From: Crossiella sp. S99.2
GTDB taxonomy: Bacteria; Actinomycetota; Actinomycetes; Mycobacteriales; Pseudonocardiaceae
Direction: 5' to 3'
NCBI RefSeq assembly: GCF_023094165.1
Contig: NZ_JALMDK010000005.1
Span: forward strand, 248,001-312,000
DNA: 64,000 nucleotides
In this document: positions 42,641 through 54,501 of the stretch, one piece after another
Numbering within the stretch: position 1 is the stretch's first letter
Layout: each line of letters opens with the position of its first letter
Translations under genes and position numbers: made by a program
The notes under the pieces: model-generated
The model's input: the letters and a program-made list of their open reading frames with translations, nothing else
Database searches by the model: none
Told to the model about the DNA's origin: nothing

Positions 42641-43816
42641 ATGGGTGACCGGGTCGCAGTCGTGTGGGACGAGTCGTTTCTGAGCTACGACCTCGGCGGG
42701 GACCATCCGCTCAACCCGGTCCGGCTCGACCTGACCGTGCGGCTGGCCCGCTCGCTGGGCGTCCTGGAAGGGGTGCCACTGCACCTGCCGGTGCCCGCCA
42801 CCGAGGCCGAGCTGGAACGGGTGCACGAGCCCAGCTACCTGGCCGCGGTACAGGCCGCGCCGACCTCGGCCTGGGACGTCGGCCACGGCCTCGGCACCCC
42901 GGACAACCCGGTCTTCGAGCACATGCACGAGGCATCGGCGCTGGTCGCGGGCGGTTCGCTGGTCGCGGCTCGCGCTATCGGGGAGGGCCGGGCGGACCGC
43001 GCGGTCAACCTGGCAGGCGGCCTGCACCACGCGATGGCCGGGCACGCGGCCGGGTTCTGCGTCTACAACGACTGCTCGGTGGCCATCGCCGACCTGCTCG
43101 CCCAGGGCGTGGAACGAGTCGCCTACCTCGACGTCGACGTGCACCACGGCGACGGCGTGCAGGCGGCCTTCTACGACGACCCCCGGGTGCTCACCATCTC
43201 GCTGCACCAGCACCCGCTGACGCTGTGGCCGGGCACCGGCTACGCCCGCGAGCTGGGCATCGGGGACGCCGAGGGCACCTCGGTCAACATCGCGCTACCG
43301 CCCAGGGCCACCGACGCGGGCTGGCTGCGCGCCTTCCACGCCACGGTGCCCTCGCTGCTCAAGGCGTTCCGGCCGCAGGTGCTGGTCACCCAGTGCGGCG
43401 CCGACACCCACCGCGAGGACCCCCTGGCCGACCTGTCGCTGTCGGTGGACGGGCACCGGGCCACCTACCAGGCACTCCGCGAGCTGGCCGAGACCTACGC
43501 GGACGGCAAATGGCTGGTGCTCGGCGGCGGAGGCTACGCGCTGATGCGGGTGGTCCCCCGATCGTGGACGCACCTGCTGGCCACCGTGCTGGACCGCGAC
43601 CTGGACCCCGACACCAGCCTGCCGGCGGACTGGATCGCGCACACGGCGCGACTCGCGCCACACGTGCCGCTGCCGACGAGCATGACCGACGAGTGCGACC
43701 CTACGTTCGTGCCATGGGACAACTCCGCCGAGGACGCGGTGGACTCGGCCATCCGGGACACCCGCCGAGCGGTGTTCCCCTTGCACGGCCTCGACCCCGA
43801 TGATCCACGCGACTGA
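42641..43816 (+). CDS. acuC: AcuC-like class I/II histone-deacetylase-family protein
   Basis: The protein has 391 residues. HPLNPVRLDLT, NLAGGLHHAMAGHAAGFCVY with NDCSVAI, YLDVDVHHGDGVQAAFY (zinc Asp/His), TISLHQHPLTLWPGTG, TQCGADTHREDPLA and LVLGGGGYALMRV are the standard deacetylase motifs with catalytic histidines and the zinc ligands present. AcuC removes acetyl groups from lysines, notably activating acetyl-CoA synthetase. The next gene, 7 bp downstream, encodes a Pat-like lysine acetyltransferase, so writer and eraser of lysine acetylation are probably co-expressed. Start ATG 42641. Confidence 0.93.
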   Translation: MGDRVAVVWDESFLSYDLGGDHPLNPVRLDLTVRLARSLGVLEGVPLHLPVPATEAELERVHEPSYLAAVQAAPTSAWDVGHGLGTPDNPVFEHMHEASALVAGGSLVAARAIGEGRADRAVNLAGGLHHAMAGHAAGFCVYNDCSVAIADLLAQGVERVAYLDVDVHHGDGVQAAFYDDPRVLTISLHQHPLTLWPGTGYARELGIGDAEGTSVNIALPPRATDAGWLRAFHATVPSLLKAFRPQVLVTQCGADTHREDPLADLSLSVDGHRATYQALRELAETYADGKWLVLGGGGYALMRVVPRSWTHLLATVLDRDLDPDTSLPADWIAHTARLAPHVPLPTSMTDECDPTFVPWDNSAEDAVDSAIRDTRRAVFPLHGLDPDDPRD

Positions 43817-43823
43817 GGGACCG

Positions 43824-46544
<2,721 letters not shown>

Positions 46545-46552
46545 CTGGACAT

Positions 46553-47332
46553 ATGGTTGATCACATGCCACCTGCCCAGCCTGCCCACCGCGCCGGGGAA
46601 CCGGTTCGCGACGGGATCCCCGAACACGGGCGGATCCCTCGTTACTACGCGGTCAAGGTCCAACTGCGCGCGGTGATCGAGGAGCTGGGCCCCGGCACCA
46701 TGCTGCCGAGCGAACGCGAGCTGGCGGAACGGTTCGGCGTGTCCAGGGTCACCCTGCGGCAGGCCGTGGGGGAGCTGGTGCTGGAAGGCAAACTGCAACG
46801 GCGGCACGGCAGCGGCACCAGCATCGCGCCGCCCAAGCTGAGCCAGCCGCTGTCGCTGTCCAGCTACACCGAGGGCATGCGCGCCCAGGGCGTGCGGCCA
46901 GGACGCAACCTGATCACCATGGAACGGCTCACCGCTGACGCCGGCCTGGCCATCGACCTGCGGGTGGAGCTGGGCGCGCCGGTGATCCACATCGAGCGGG
47001 TGCTGCTGGCCGACGACGAGCGGGTCGGCCTGGAGTCGACCTACCTGCCCGAGGAGCGTTATCCCGGGCTGCTGGAGGTCTTCGACCCGGCCGAATCGCT
47101 CTACGCCTGCCTGCAGCAGCAGCTGGGCGTGGTCTTCGCCGAGGCGGAGGAACGGGTCGAGACGGTACTGGCCACCCCGCGGGAGGCGTTGCTGATCGGC
47201 ACCAATCCGGCCCTGCCCATGCTGCTGCTGCACCGGATCTCCCTGGATCAGCACGGCAACCCGATCGAACGGGTCCGCTCACTGTTCCGCGGCGACCGGT
47301 TCAGCTTCGTCACCCGCCTCAGACCGCACTGA
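46553..47332 (+). CDS. GntR/HutC-family regulator (UTRA type)
   Basis: The protein has 259 residues. The winged helix is YYAVKVQLRAVIEELGPGTM, LPSERELAERFGVSRVTLRQ and AVGELVLEGKLQRRHGSGT. The UTRA ligand domain follows (LSSYTEGMRAQGVRPG, HIERVLLADDERVGLESTYL, EERVETVLATPREALL). Such regulators sense sugar phosphates, histidine derivatives or phosphonates. A phosphonate uptake/oxidation operon starts 2.5 kb downstream behind a GGTCTAG-centred palindrome of the kind this subfamily binds, so it is a reasonable regulator of that operon (inference). Start ATG 46553, or ATG 46565; neither has a clear ribosome-binding site. The end overlaps the convergent hydrolase gene by 14 bp. Confidence 0.9.
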   Translation: MVDHMPPAQPAHRAGEPVRDGIPEHGRIPRYYAVKVQLRAVIEELGPGTMLPSERELAERFGVSRVTLRQAVGELVLEGKLQRRHGSGTSIAPPKLSQPLSLSSYTEGMRAQGVRPGRNLITMERLTADAGLAIDLRVELGAPVIHIERVLLADDERVGLESTYLPEERYPGLLEVFDPAESLYACLQQQLGVVFAEAEERVETVLATPREALLIGTNPALPMLLLHRISLDQHGNPIERVRSLFRGDRFSFVTRLRPH

Positions 47333-48044
47333 GGAACCCGAGCACCTCCGCCGCCCAGGCCGCGCCGTTCTCCTCGGCCACCGCGTGCCCGCAGTCCAGC
47401 TCCGCCAGCCGCGCCCCGGGGATGCCGGCGGCGAGCACCCGGGAATGCCCTGGCGTGCACAGCACATCGCCGCGGGCCGGGAGCACGAGTGTGGGCACCC
47501 GGACACCGGGCAGGTCGGGCCGCACGTCGACGTCGAGGGCCATGTCCAGTTGCGCGATCGCGCCCGGGATCGGGTCCTGGGCCAGCCACTTGGCCACCTC
47601 GCTCACCAGGGCGGGCACGTCGGCGGTGGCGAGGTAGTCGGTGCTGTGGCAGATCAGGGTCAGGTACTCGGCCAGCGCGGTCTGATCGCCGGACTCGATC
47701 AGCCGCCGCCAGACGTTGATGGCCAGGCGGAGGTGCGGCTCGGGATAGCCGAAACCGGCGGTGAGGATCAGTCCGTTGACGCGGTCCGGGTGCCGGGTGG
47801 CGATGCGCACGGCCACCGCGGTGCCGGTGGAGAAACCGAGCACGGTGAACGGGCCCTCGACCCCGGCGACCAGGCGGTCGGCCAGGCTGTCCAGGGTGAG
47901 CGGCTCGGGCGGGGTGGCGCCGGAGCCGGGGTAGTCCTGGGCGATGACGGTGTGCTCGCGGGCGAGGGTGTCCAGGATCGGGCCGAAGCTGTCCTCGATG
48001 GTGCTGCCGACGCCGTGGGCCAGCAGGACGGTATGGCGGGTCAT
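47319..48044 (-). CDS. Alpha/beta-fold hydrolase
   Basis: The 241-residue compact hydrolase has TVLLAHGVGSTIEDSFGPIL (oxyanion region), VLGFSTGTAVAVRIATRHPD with the Ser nucleophile in G-F-S-T-G, PARGDVLCTPGHSRVL (acid) and LDCGHAVAEEN (His). It resembles the pimeloyl-ACP-esterase/BioH-like group of small hydrolases, but the substrate is unknown. Start ATG 48044 gives the normal N-terminus MTRHTVLLAHG; a longer frame exists but has no support. Probably monocistronic. Confidence 0.85.
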   Translation of the reverse strand: MTRHTVLLAHGVGSTIEDSFGPILDTLAREHTVIAQDYPGSGATPPEPLTLDSLADRLVAGVEGPFTVLGFSTGTAVAVRIATRHPDRVNGLILTAGFGYPEPHLRLAINVWRRLIESGDQTALAEYLTLICHSTDYLATADVPALVSEVAKWLAQDPIPGAIAQLDMALDVDVRPDLPGVRVPTLVLPARGDVLCTPGHSRVLAAGIPGARLAELDCGHAVAEENGAAWAAEVLGFLSAV

Positions 48045-48208
48045 GATCGCGACGGTAAACCCTGACATCCCTGTGAGAGTCAATACCGTCTCATCGGAAC
48101 GTGGCGTGGCCGCCGAACGGGCGCTCAATGCGCACCCTGCGGCATGAGCGGAGGTCCTCCGGCGGTGTCCTACCGAACCGTGGTCCCGCTCGACACGTCA
48201 GGTGACAC

Positions 48209-49492
48209 CTACGGCTTGGCTGATGAGGTGATCGGCGATCCGGCCGGGGCCGCGGAGTCCGGCACCCCCGCGTAGTCGGGCAGCTCGATGCCGTTGATCG
48301 CGCGCCCGACCAGCTCGGTGAACCATTCGCCGGCGAAATCGGGGCTCGGCTCGGCGTCTGGCCCGGGGGCCTCGCGGCTGCGGGCGTTCAATCGGCCGAT
48401 CTCCTGGTTGGCCTCGACGAACGAGCGCATCCGCGCCTCGTAGCGGGCGAACCCGGTGTCGGGGTCCCACTCGGCGGCGGCCAGCTCTCCGGCCAGCAGG
48501 TAGGCGCCGACCAGAGCCAGCCCGGTGCCCTGCCCGGACATCGGCGACGAGCTGAACGCCGCGTCCCCGAGCAGGCCCACCCGTCCGCTCGACCAGCGGT
48601 CCAGCACCACCTGGGCGACCTGGTCGAGGTAGAAGTCCGGGGTGTCGTCCAGGTGCGCGAGGATGTCCGGGGCCAGCCAGCCCAGGCCCGCCATTCGCTC
48701 ACGCAGCAGGCGCTTCTGGGCCGCGACGTCACGGTAGTCGACGTCGAAGTCAGCCGAGGCGAAGTAGAACATGGCCATCGCCCGGGTGGCGTCCTGGATG
48801 GGCCGCAGGAGGGCGGAGCGCCCGGACTCCTGGTATTCGAGCAGCCAGCGGTCCAGCCCGAACTCGTTGGGCACACTGTAGAAGGCCAGCACGTGCCCGA
48901 GGTGGCGGAGGAACCGCTCATGCGGCCCGAAGACCATCGCCCGCAGCGCCGAGTGCAGCCCGTCGGCCCCGACCACCAGGTCGAAGCGCCGCCGGTCGCC
49001 GCCCGCGAAGACCACGTCGACCCCGTCCGCGTCCTGGGCGAGCTCGGCGATCCGGTCGCCGAAGATGTACTCGACGCCGTCGCGGGTGTCGTCGTAGAGC
49101 ACCTGGGACAGGTCCCCGCGCAGGATCTCGATGTCCGCGATGAACCCGTCGCCACCGTCGTCGTCCACGCGGAAGGTCTCCAGCACCTGCCCGTCCGCGT
49201 CCACGGTGTGCGCGCCGGCGGTGTCGGTGCACGCCGCGCGGACCGCCGCGTCCAGCCCCATGCGCCCGATGACCTCCTTGGCGACCCCGCGCGCGTCCAC
49301 CGCCTGCCCGCCGGGACGCAGCTCGGAAGCCCGTTCCACCACGGTCACCTCGGCCCCCCGTCGGTGCAGCCAGTGGGCCAGCGCGGGTCCCGCGATGCTC
49401 GCCCCCGCCACCAACACCCTGGGACCGCTCACCCGCGTCCCCTGCTCGCCCGTCCGGATCGTGCGCTTGTGCTCGGAGTCGTCGACGCCCAT
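48209..49492 (-). CDS. FAD-dependent aromatic-type monooxygenase
   Basis: The 427-residue class A flavin monooxygenase has RVLVAGASIAGPALAHWLHR (FAD GxGxxG), LRGDLSQVLYDD, FDLVVGADGLHSALRAMVFG (DG motif) and GRVGLLGDAAFSSSPMSGQG (GD motif), all in the expected order. The family hydroxylates aromatic compounds, including polyketides and antibiotics (TetX, Rox relatives). FAD probably comes from NADPH-driven reduction; no membrane anchor is seen. Start ATG 49492 has GGGAGG 5 bases upstream. Monocistronic; the substrate is unknown. Confidence 0.88.
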   Translation of the reverse strand: MGVDDSEHKRTIRTGEQGTRVSGPRVLVAGASIAGPALAHWLHRRGAEVTVVERASELRPGGQAVDARGVAKEVIGRMGLDAAVRAACTDTAGAHTVDADGQVLETFRVDDDGGDGFIADIEILRGDLSQVLYDDTRDGVEYIFGDRIAELAQDADGVDVVFAGGDRRRFDLVVGADGLHSALRAMVFGPHERFLRHLGHVLAFYSVPNEFGLDRWLLEYQESGRSALLRPIQDATRAMAMFYFASADFDVDYRDVAAQKRLLRERMAGLGWLAPDILAHLDDTPDFYLDQVAQVVLDRWSSGRVGLLGDAAFSSSPMSGQGTGLALVGAYLLAGELAAAEWDPDTGFARYEARMRSFVEANQEIGRLNARSREAPGPDAEPSPDFAGEWFTELVGRAINGIELPDYAGVPDSAAPAGSPITSSAKP

Positions 49493-49711
49493 CACTGCCT
49501 CCCTGTGCTTCCTCCCGCGCTGGAACGTGCCCAGCACAGGACCACCGCTGTCGGTGTGCCCAGTCGTACCGACCACGGATCCGCACAAAACTCATCGGTA
49601 CGGCCGAAATCGCGCCCACGCTCCCCGCCAGCTACCCCCGAACACCGCCAACTTCACCCGGAAAGGACACCCAGCTCGTGGGCACCCCGATTGCCTTGGT
49701 AACGGGCTGAT

Positions 49712-49724
49712 AACTGGTCTAGTT
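49712..49724 (+). promoter_or_regulatory. GntR/HutC-type palindrome upstream of the phosphonate operon
   Basis: AACTGGTCTAGTT is a 13-bp near-palindrome centred on GGTCTAG, close to the ACTGGTCTAGACCA-type sites of DasR/PhnF-like GntR regulators. It lies 88 bp upstream of the oxidoreductase start. The GntR gene at 46553-47332 is the nearest candidate binder. Confidence 0.5.
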
Positions 49725-49801
49725 CATCTTTACCTGGGAGTTCACCCTTGGTTGGGCTGATGGTCCCGGGCTGTTCGGTTGCGCCGACAAGCGTGTGCCC
49801 G

Positions 49802-50917
49802 GTGCGAGTACTGATCGTGGGCGGCGGCGTGCTGGGGACCATGCACGCCTGGCAGGCCCTCTCCCGAGGCCATGACGTCATCCAGCTCGAACGCGAGGCC
49901 GAGGCCAGGGGCGCCTCGGTGCGCAACTTCGGCCTGGTCTGGGTGAGCGGGCGGTCCGAGGGCGCGGAACTGGCCACCGCGCTGCGCGCCAGGGAACTGT
50001 GGGAGCGGCTGGGTGTCGAGGTGCCGGGGCTCGGGTTCCGGGCGGCCGGATCGCTCACCGTGTTGCGGACCGACGCCGAACTGGCTGTGGCCGAGGCGTT
50101 CGCCGCCTCCGCCGCCGCGACCCAGCGCGGCACCACCCTGCTCGACCCGGAGCAGGCCCGGCTGCGCAACCCGGCGCTGCGCGGAGAGTTCCTGGCCGCG
50201 CTGTGGTGCGAGAAGGACGGGGCGGTGGAGCCGCGGACCGCGCAACCCGCGCTGCGCCGGCACCTCCAGGCCACCGGGCGCTACACCTGGCTGCCCGGCC
50301 GCGAGGTGCGCGAGCTGACCGCCACCGGGGTCCGGGACGATCACGGGCAGCGGCACGAGGCCGATCTGGTGCTGCTGTGCACCGGCGCGCAGCTCGGCGG
50401 ACTGGCGCGGGAGGTGGCCGGGGAACTGCCGTTGCGGCGGGTGCGGTTGCAGATGATGCAGACCGAACCGCTCGGCGCGGACTTCCCGACCGCGGTGGCC
50501 GACGCGGACAGCCTGCGCTACTACCCCGCCTACGCCGGTCCCGCGCTGGAAGCCTTGCGCGCCAATCAGCCCCAGGCGCCGGTGGCCGCCGAACACGCCA
50601 TGCAGCTGCTGGTCGTGCAGCGCCGCGACGGCGGACTGACCATCGGTGACACGCACGGGTACGAGGAACCGTTCCCGTTCGACACCGACGAAGCACCCTA
50701 CGAGTACCTGCGCGAGGTCAGCGAATCCCTGCTGGGACAGGCACTTCCGCCGATCCGGCGGCGCTGGGCCGGGGTGTACGCGCAGAGCTTGACCGGCGAG
50801 ATCGTGCACCGGGCCCGGCTCACCGACCGGGCCTGGGTCATCGCCGGACCCGGCGGGCGGGGCATGACCTGCTCGCCCGCGATCGCCGAAACCACCGCGC
50901 TGGAGGCCGGACTGTGA
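49802..50917 (+). CDS. FAD-dependent oxidoreductase of the 2-aminoethylphosphonate type
   Basis: The protein has 371 residues. VRVLIVGGGVLGTMHAWQAL binds FAD in a DAO fold; GASVRNFGLVWVSGR, EKDGAVEPRTAQPAL and AGPGGRGMTCSPAIAETTAL are characteristic of the family repeatedly found with phosphonatase-like genes and phosphonate ABC transporters. There it is proposed to oxidise 2-aminoethylphosphonate or a derivative to phosphonoacetaldehyde in place of a transaminase. Start GTG 49802 gives the normal N-terminus; TTG 49748, ATG 49760 and GTG 49793 are alternatives. Its stop overlaps the hydrolase start (GTGA). It heads a six-gene operon. Confidence 0.85.
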   Translation: MRVLIVGGGVLGTMHAWQALSRGHDVIQLEREAEARGASVRNFGLVWVSGRSEGAELATALRARELWERLGVEVPGLGFRAAGSLTVLRTDAELAVAEAFAASAAATQRGTTLLDPEQARLRNPALRGEFLAALWCEKDGAVEPRTAQPALRRHLQATGRYTWLPGREVRELTATGVRDDHGQRHEADLVLLCTGAQLGGLAREVAGELPLRRVRLQMMQTEPLGADFPTAVADADSLRYYPAYAGPALEALRANQPQAPVAAEHAMQLLVVQRRDGGLTIGDTHGYEEPFPFDTDEAPYEYLREVSESLLGQALPPIRRRWAGVYAQSLTGEIVHRARLTDRAWVIAGPGGRGMTCSPAIAETTALEAGL

Positions 50918-51597
50918 CGATCACCTTGGCAGTGCTGGACATGGCGGGCACCACCGTGCTCGACGGCGGACTGGTCGAACGCGCGTTCACCGCCGCGGTC
51001 GGCGCGGTCGGCGTCGAACCGGACGCGCCCGCCTACCCCGGCATGCTCGACTACGTGCGCCGCACCATGGGCGAATCCAAGATCACCGTCTTCCGCGCGC
51101 TGCTCGACGGCGATGAAGATCGCGCCCAGACCGCCAACGAGGCCTTCGAGCAGGCATACGCCGACCTGGTCGACGCCGGGCACTGCGACCCGGTGCCCGG
51201 CGCGGCCGAGGCCATCACCCGCCTGCGGGACAACGGGATCAAGGTCGCCCTGGGCACCGGGTTCGCCGCGCCCACCCGGGACCGGCTGCTGGCCGGACTG
51301 GGCTGGGCCGGCCTGGTCGACCTCAGCCTCACCCCCGCCGAAGCCGGGCGCGGCAGGCCCTATCCCGACCTGGTGCTCACCGCGGTGCTGCGGCTGGGCA
51401 TCGAGGACGTCCGCCAGGTCGCCGTGGTCGGCGACACCACCGCTGATGTCCACAGTGGACTCCGCGCGGGTGCGGGCGTGGTGGCCGGGGTGCTCACCGG
51501 CGCGCACGACCGCGCAGCGCTCACCGCCGCCGGGGCCACCCACGTGCTCGACTCCGTCCGTGACCTACCCGATCTGCTGATCAGCCCAAGCCGTTGA
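50914..51597 (+). CDS. Phosphonatase-like HAD hydrolase
   Basis: The protein has 227 residues. HAD motif I is VLDMAGTTVLDGG, motif II GTGFA, motif III GRGRPYPD and motif IV VVGDTTADV. It resembles phosphonoacetaldehyde hydrolase (PhnX), which cleaves the C-P bond; the cap segment MGESKITVFRAL keeps a lysine at the position of the Schiff-base Lys of PhnX (MGLLK). So it may be catalytically PhnX-like, although the phosphonatase-like subgroup is usually considered distinct. Start GTG overlaps the upstream stop. The substrate-binding protein gene follows after 11 bp. Confidence 0.85.
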   Translation: MTITLAVLDMAGTTVLDGGLVERAFTAAVGAVGVEPDAPAYPGMLDYVRRTMGESKITVFRALLDGDEDRAQTANEAFEQAYADLVDAGHCDPVPGAAEAITRLRDNGIKVALGTGFAAPTRDRLLAGLGWAGLVDLSLTPAEAGRGRPYPDLVLTAVLRLGIEDVRQVAVVGDTTADVHSGLRAGAGVVAGVLTGAHDRAALTAAGATHVLDSVRDLPDLLISPSR

Positions 51598-51608
51598 GGG
51601 AGAACACC

Positions 51609-52637
51609 ATGCGCCGGTTGCTGGCCGCCGCCATCACCCTGACCCTGCTCGCCGTCGGTAGCGCCTGTGGCGGCACCGCGGGCGGCAGCGGCACTGACAC
51701 CGTCGTCGTCTACAGCGCCGACGGCCTCAAGGACTGGTACGCCAAGCGCTTCGCCGAGTTCACCAAGAAGACCGGCATCGCGGTCAATGTGGTGGAGGAG
51801 GGCTCCGGCGGGATCGTGTCCCGGATGGAGAAGGAACGCGCCAACCCGCAGGCCGACGTGCTGGTCACGCTGCCGCCGTTCGTACAGCGCGCCGCCCAGC
51901 AGAACCTGCTTGCCGAGCACCGGATCCCGGGCGCGGACCAGGTCCCGGCCGACGCCCGCGACCCGGGCAACCGGTACGCGGCGATGATCAACAACTACCT
52001 GGTCATGGTCTACAACCCCGACCACGCCAAACCCGCCCCGCGCACCTGGGACGACCTCCTGGACCCGCGGTTCAAGGGCAAGCTCCAGTACTCCACCCCC
52101 GGCCAGGCCGGGGACGGCACCGCGGTGCTGTTGCAGCTCCAGCACGTGCTCGGCGCCCAGGGCGCCCTGGACTACCTCAAGCGCCTGGAAACCAACAACG
52201 TCGGCCCGTCCTCCTCCACCGGCAAGCTGCAACCCAAGGTGGCCAAGGGCGAACTGCACGCGGCCAACGGCGACCTGCAGATGAACCTGGCACTGATCAA
52301 CAACGACAAGGCCAACATGCGGATCTTCCTCCCGGCCGACCAGACCGGAAAGCGGTCCACCTTCGCCATCCCGTACCACGCCGGGCTGGCCGCGCAGGCC
52401 CCGCACAGCGAGTCCGGCAAGAAACTGCTGGAGTTCCTGTTCTCCGCCGAGGTGCAGCGCACCGCGCCGGAGAGCTTCGGCACGCCGGGCCGCGCCGACA
52501 TCAAGGCCGAGGGCGAACTGGCCACCCGGATCAGCGCGGAACTCGACGGCGTCGACCTCTGGCAGCCGGACTGGAACGCGGTGCTGACCCGCCTGGACGC
52601 CGACCTGGCCGCCTACGGCAAGGCAGTCGGCCGATGA
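51609..52637 (+). CDS. ABC transporter substrate-binding lipoprotein (2-aminoethylphosphonate type)
   Basis: The protein has 342 residues. The signal peptide RRLLAAAITLTLLAVGSAC ends in a lipobox (VGSA-C, Cys20), so it is anchored outside the membrane. The mature part is a class II-type periplasmic binding fold: VVVYSADGLKDWYAKRFAEF, GGIVSRMEKERANPQADVLV, NNYLVMVYNP, TWDDLLDPRFKGKLQYSTPG and GKKLLEFLFSAEVQR resemble the PhnS-like AEP/iron-binding branch. It delivers an aminophosphonate to the two permeases. Start ATG 51609 after GAGGGAG. ATGA overlap with the ATPase gene. Confidence 0.88.
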   Translation: MRRLLAAAITLTLLAVGSACGGTAGGSGTDTVVVYSADGLKDWYAKRFAEFTKKTGIAVNVVEEGSGGIVSRMEKERANPQADVLVTLPPFVQRAAQQNLLAEHRIPGADQVPADARDPGNRYAAMINNYLVMVYNPDHAKPAPRTWDDLLDPRFKGKLQYSTPGQAGDGTAVLLQLQHVLGAQGALDYLKRLETNNVGPSSSTGKLQPKVAKGELHAANGDLQMNLALINNDKANMRIFLPADQTGKRSTFAIPYHAGLAAQAPHSESGKKLLEFLFSAEVQRTAPESFGTPGRADIKAEGELATRISAELDGVDLWQPDWNAVLTRLDADLAAYGKAVGR

Positions 52638-53704
52638 GCGCGGTCCGCCTGGAACAGGTGAGTGTCCACTTCGGACGGACGGTGGCGCTGGCCGGACTCG
52701 ACCTGGAGGTCGCGGTCGGCGAGACCCTCGCCCTGCTCGGCCCCTCCGGCTCGGGCAAGTCCACCGCGCTCAAGGCCATCGCCGGATTCCTGCGGCCCAG
52801 CGGCGGCCGGGTCTTCCTCGGCGGTGAGGACGTCACCGAGCTGCCGCCGCACCGGCGCGGCCTCGGCGTGGTGGTGCAGAGCTACGCGCTGTTCCCGCAC
52901 ATGCGGGTCTTCGACAACGTGGCCTTCGGCCTGCGCGCCCGCCGCACCGGACGCAAGGAGATCGAACGCCGGGTCACCGAGGTCCTCGATCTCGTGGGTA
53001 TGGCCGCGTTCCGGGACCGCTACCCGCGCGAACTCTCCGGCGGGCAGCAGCAGCGGATCGCCATTGCCCGCGCACTGGCCATCCGGCCGCCGGTGCTGCT
53101 GCTGGACGAACCGCTGTCCGCGCTGGACGCCGCACTGCGCGAGGACATGATCGCCGAACTGCTGCGGCTGCGCGCCGAACTGCCGGACACCGCGATCATC
53201 CACGTCACCCACGACCAGGGCGAGGCACTCGCGCTGGCCGACCGGATCGCGGTCATGCGCGATGCCAGGCTGGTCGACATCGGCCCGGCCCGCGAGCTGT
53301 ACCAGCGGCCGCCCTCGGCGTTCACCGCCTCCTTCCTCGGCTCGGCCAACCTGCTCCCGGTGCGGGTACTCGACATCGGCGCGGACGCCGGCGCACAGGT
53401 CCGGCTGGGTTCGCTGACCCTGCGCGCACAGACCACCGGCACGATGCTGGTCGGCCAGGAGGCCACCCTGGGCGTGCGCCCGCACCGGATCGCGGTGCAC
53501 GCCGAGACGGCCGGCGGCCTGCCCGCCCGCCTGGTCGGCGTGCAGTGGCGCGGCAACGGATTCCGGCTCGATCTGGAACTCGACGGCCTCGGCCTGGCCC
53601 GCGCCGAAGTGTCCACAATGGACGGACTGCCCGCACTCGGTGAGCGGGTCGGGGTGACCGTGGCCGACGGCTGCCCGCTGGTCCCGGCCGGAGGCACCTG
53701 GTGA
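52634..53704 (+). CDS. ABC transporter ATP-binding protein (aminophosphonate importer)
   Basis: The protein has 356 residues. Walker A LLGPSGSGKSTALKA (34-48), the Q-loop in VVVQSYALFPHMRVF, signature ELSGGQQQRIAIARAL, Walker B VLLLDEPLSALD and the H-loop IIHVTHDQGEAL are all intact. A C-terminal TOBE-like domain follows from about 240. It is the PotA/CysA-like type that powers import of small anionic compounds. Start ATG overlaps the binding-protein stop, and its own stop overlaps the first permease start (GTGA). This tight chain supports a single complex. Confidence 0.92.
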   Translation: MSAVRLEQVSVHFGRTVALAGLDLEVAVGETLALLGPSGSGKSTALKAIAGFLRPSGGRVFLGGEDVTELPPHRRGLGVVVQSYALFPHMRVFDNVAFGLRARRTGRKEIERRVTEVLDLVGMAAFRDRYPRELSGGQQQRIAIARALAIRPPVLLLDEPLSALDAALREDMIAELLRLRAELPDTAIIHVTHDQGEALALADRIAVMRDARLVDIGPARELYQRPPSAFTASFLGSANLLPVRVLDIGADAGAQVRLGSLTLRAQTTGTMLVGQEATLGVRPHRIAVHAETAGGLPARLVGVQWRGNGFRLDLELDGLGLARAEVSTMDGLPALGERVGVTVADGCPLVPAGGTW

Positions 53705-54501
53705 AACGGTTGCTGTGGCTGTTGCCGCCGCTGCTGGTGGTGCTCGGCTTCTTCGTCTACCCCCTGGTCTTGCTGGCCCAGCAGTCCTTCACCGGCGACG
53801 CCTGGGCGGAGGTGTTCGCCTCCGCCGAGTTCGGCCGCGCGGTGTGGCGGACCGTGCTGCTCGCGGTCTGCGCCACCTCCGGCTGTCTGCTGCTGGGCAC
53901 TTTCCTGGCCCTGGTGCTGGCCTTCGCGCCGTTCCCCGGGGCGGGACTGGCGGCGAGGCTGGTGGACGCGGTGCTCGCGTTCCCGTCCTTCCTGATCGCG
54001 CTGTCCTTCACCTTCCTCTACGGCAGCGCGGGCGTGCTCAACGCGATCCTCGGCCAGGGCACCCTGGATTTCCTGTACACGCCCTGGGGAGTGCTGCTCG
54101 CCGAGATCACCTTCTACACCCCGTTCGTGCTGCGGCCCGCGCTGGCCGCGTTCCGGCAGGTCTCCGGCGCGCAGCTGGACGTGGCCGCCAGCCTGGGCGC
54201 GCGGCCGTGGCGGGTGCTGTGGCGAGTGGTGTTGCCCGAGGCCCGGCCCGCGCTGGCCGCCGGGGCCTGCCTCACCCTGCTGCTCACCATGAACGAGTTC
54301 GGCATCGTGCTCTTCGTCGGCGCCAAGGACGTGGTGACGTTGCCGATGCTGGTCTACACCAAGGGCATCGTCACCTTCGACTTCCCGCAGGCCAGCGTGG
54401 TCGCGGTGGTCAACGTGGCACTTTCCCTTGCTCTCTATGGTCTTTACCGCTGGGTCTTCAGCAGGACGGGAGCGGACCGTGTTGGTCTGGACAAGGCGTA
54501 G
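53701..54501 (+). CDS. ABC transporter permease 1 (aminophosphonate importer)
   Basis: The 266-residue membrane protein has six hydrophobic segments and the EAA loop at GARPWRVLWRVVLPEARPAL, which docks onto the ATPase. LLWLLPPLLVVLGFFVYPL is TM1. It has the length and topology of AEP/PotB-type permeases. GTG 53701 overlaps the ATPase stop. The following permease starts inside its last codons (23-bp overlap). Confidence 0.9.
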   Translation: MKRLLWLLPPLLVVLGFFVYPLVLLAQQSFTGDAWAEVFASAEFGRAVWRTVLLAVCATSGCLLLGTFLALVLAFAPFPGAGLAARLVDAVLAFPSFLIALSFTFLYGSAGVLNAILGQGTLDFLYTPWGVLLAEITFYTPFVLRPALAAFRQVSGAQLDVAASLGARPWRVLWRVVLPEARPALAAGACLTLLLTMNEFGIVLFVGAKDVVTLPMLVYTKGIVTFDFPQASVVAVVNVALSLALYGLYRWVFSRTGADRVGLDKA

